From NCBI RefSeq assembly GCF_000422245.1, contig NZ_ATHI01000003.1, positions 100,983 through 164,982 on the forward strand: DNA of 64,000 nt, in the 5' to 3' direction. This DNA is from Alkalidesulfovibrio alkalitolerans DSM 16529 (GTDB taxonomy: Bacteria > Desulfobacterota > Desulfovibrionia > Desulfovibrionales > Desulfovibrionaceae). Below, one piece after another: positions 63,961 to 64,000 of the stretch (the first letter of the stretch is position 1; every line of letters begins with the position of its first letter). The notes below the pieces were generated by a model. The model saw only the letters and a program-made list of their open reading frames with translations, was not told the origin of the DNA and ran no database searches. A program made the translations under genes and the position numbers.

Positions 63961-64000
63961 GAGATGTTGCCTCCGGCGGCCAGGGGGAGAAGGAAACCCC

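Overview
The window is GC-rich, chromosomal, and most like a Desulfovibrio-type sulfate reducer (Desulfovibrionales, former Deltaproteobacteria). This is an inference from gene content: a Rex redox repressor, nifE-nifN-nifB, a LivKHMGF importer, CheR/HDOD/CheX, many Cache, PAS and hybrid histidine kinases, Cys-rich small proteins, an FmdB zinc ribbon and an FAD dehydrogenase of the COG2509 type. No rRNA, transposase, integrase or CRISPR array is visible, so this looks like core chromosome rather than an island.

Layout. 1-7.4 kb: the 3' end of rex, a zinc-ribbon protein, a PHP phosphoesterase, a phasin-like/UbiB-like pair, a DMT exporter, a DhnA-type aldolase without the usual Schiff-base lysine, a small Cys protein, and dciA with a basic partner. 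7.4-7.65 kb: tRNA-Gln(CTG), tRNA-Glu(TTC) and a strong terminator. 7.7-12.6 kb: a Rossmann-PAS histidine kinase, then a solute-binding lipoprotein paired with a Cache histidine kinase. 12.7-15.6 kb: a MoxR ATPase, a metallopeptidase-like/VWA protein and a 155-aa protein. 15.7-20.4 kb: a membrane protein, a ferric-reductase-like flavocytochrome, a parallel beta-helix protein and Hsp20. 20.6-28 kb: a THUMP methyltransferase / Cys-cluster / shikimate-kinase-like operon and a complete branched-chain amino acid ABC importer. 28.4-35.7 kb: an XRE-headed hybrid kinase, gmhA, fmdB-like, hemC, a second DMT transporter, and a FAD dehydrogenase with a 76-aa partner. 36-40.1 kb: nifE-nifN-nifB. 40.4-46.6 kb: a TetR/adaptor/RND efflux operon and a lone MacB-type permease. 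46.6-49.3 kb: cheR-HDOD-cheX. 49.7-52.2 kb: tRNA-Leu(TAA) and malate synthase G. 52.3-59.3 kb: a hybrid kinase, then a translationally coupled kinase / REC-HDOD / REC-degenerate-HD cassette. 59.3-64 kb: small unknown proteins, an AT-rich gap, a PAS-GGDEF cyclase and a hydantoinase-B protein that probably continues an operon beyond the edge.

Two themes stand out. First, signalling is dense: five histidine kinases, two stand-alone response regulators, one diguanylate cyclase and two HDOD proteins, several with unusual input domains. Second, a dispersed palindromic repeat of about 110-125 bp recurs at 3' ends of genes. Its outer blocks are conserved, but its inner hairpin arms differ between copies while staying self-complementary. 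This is the most interesting unexplained structure in the window. A separate array of five GC-rich hairpins lies next to nifB. Several enzymes look like known families with an altered key residue: the aldolase, the shikimate-kinase-like protein, the RNA methyltransferase, the UbiB-like protein and the degenerate HD-GYP regulator. These are the best candidates for changed function.
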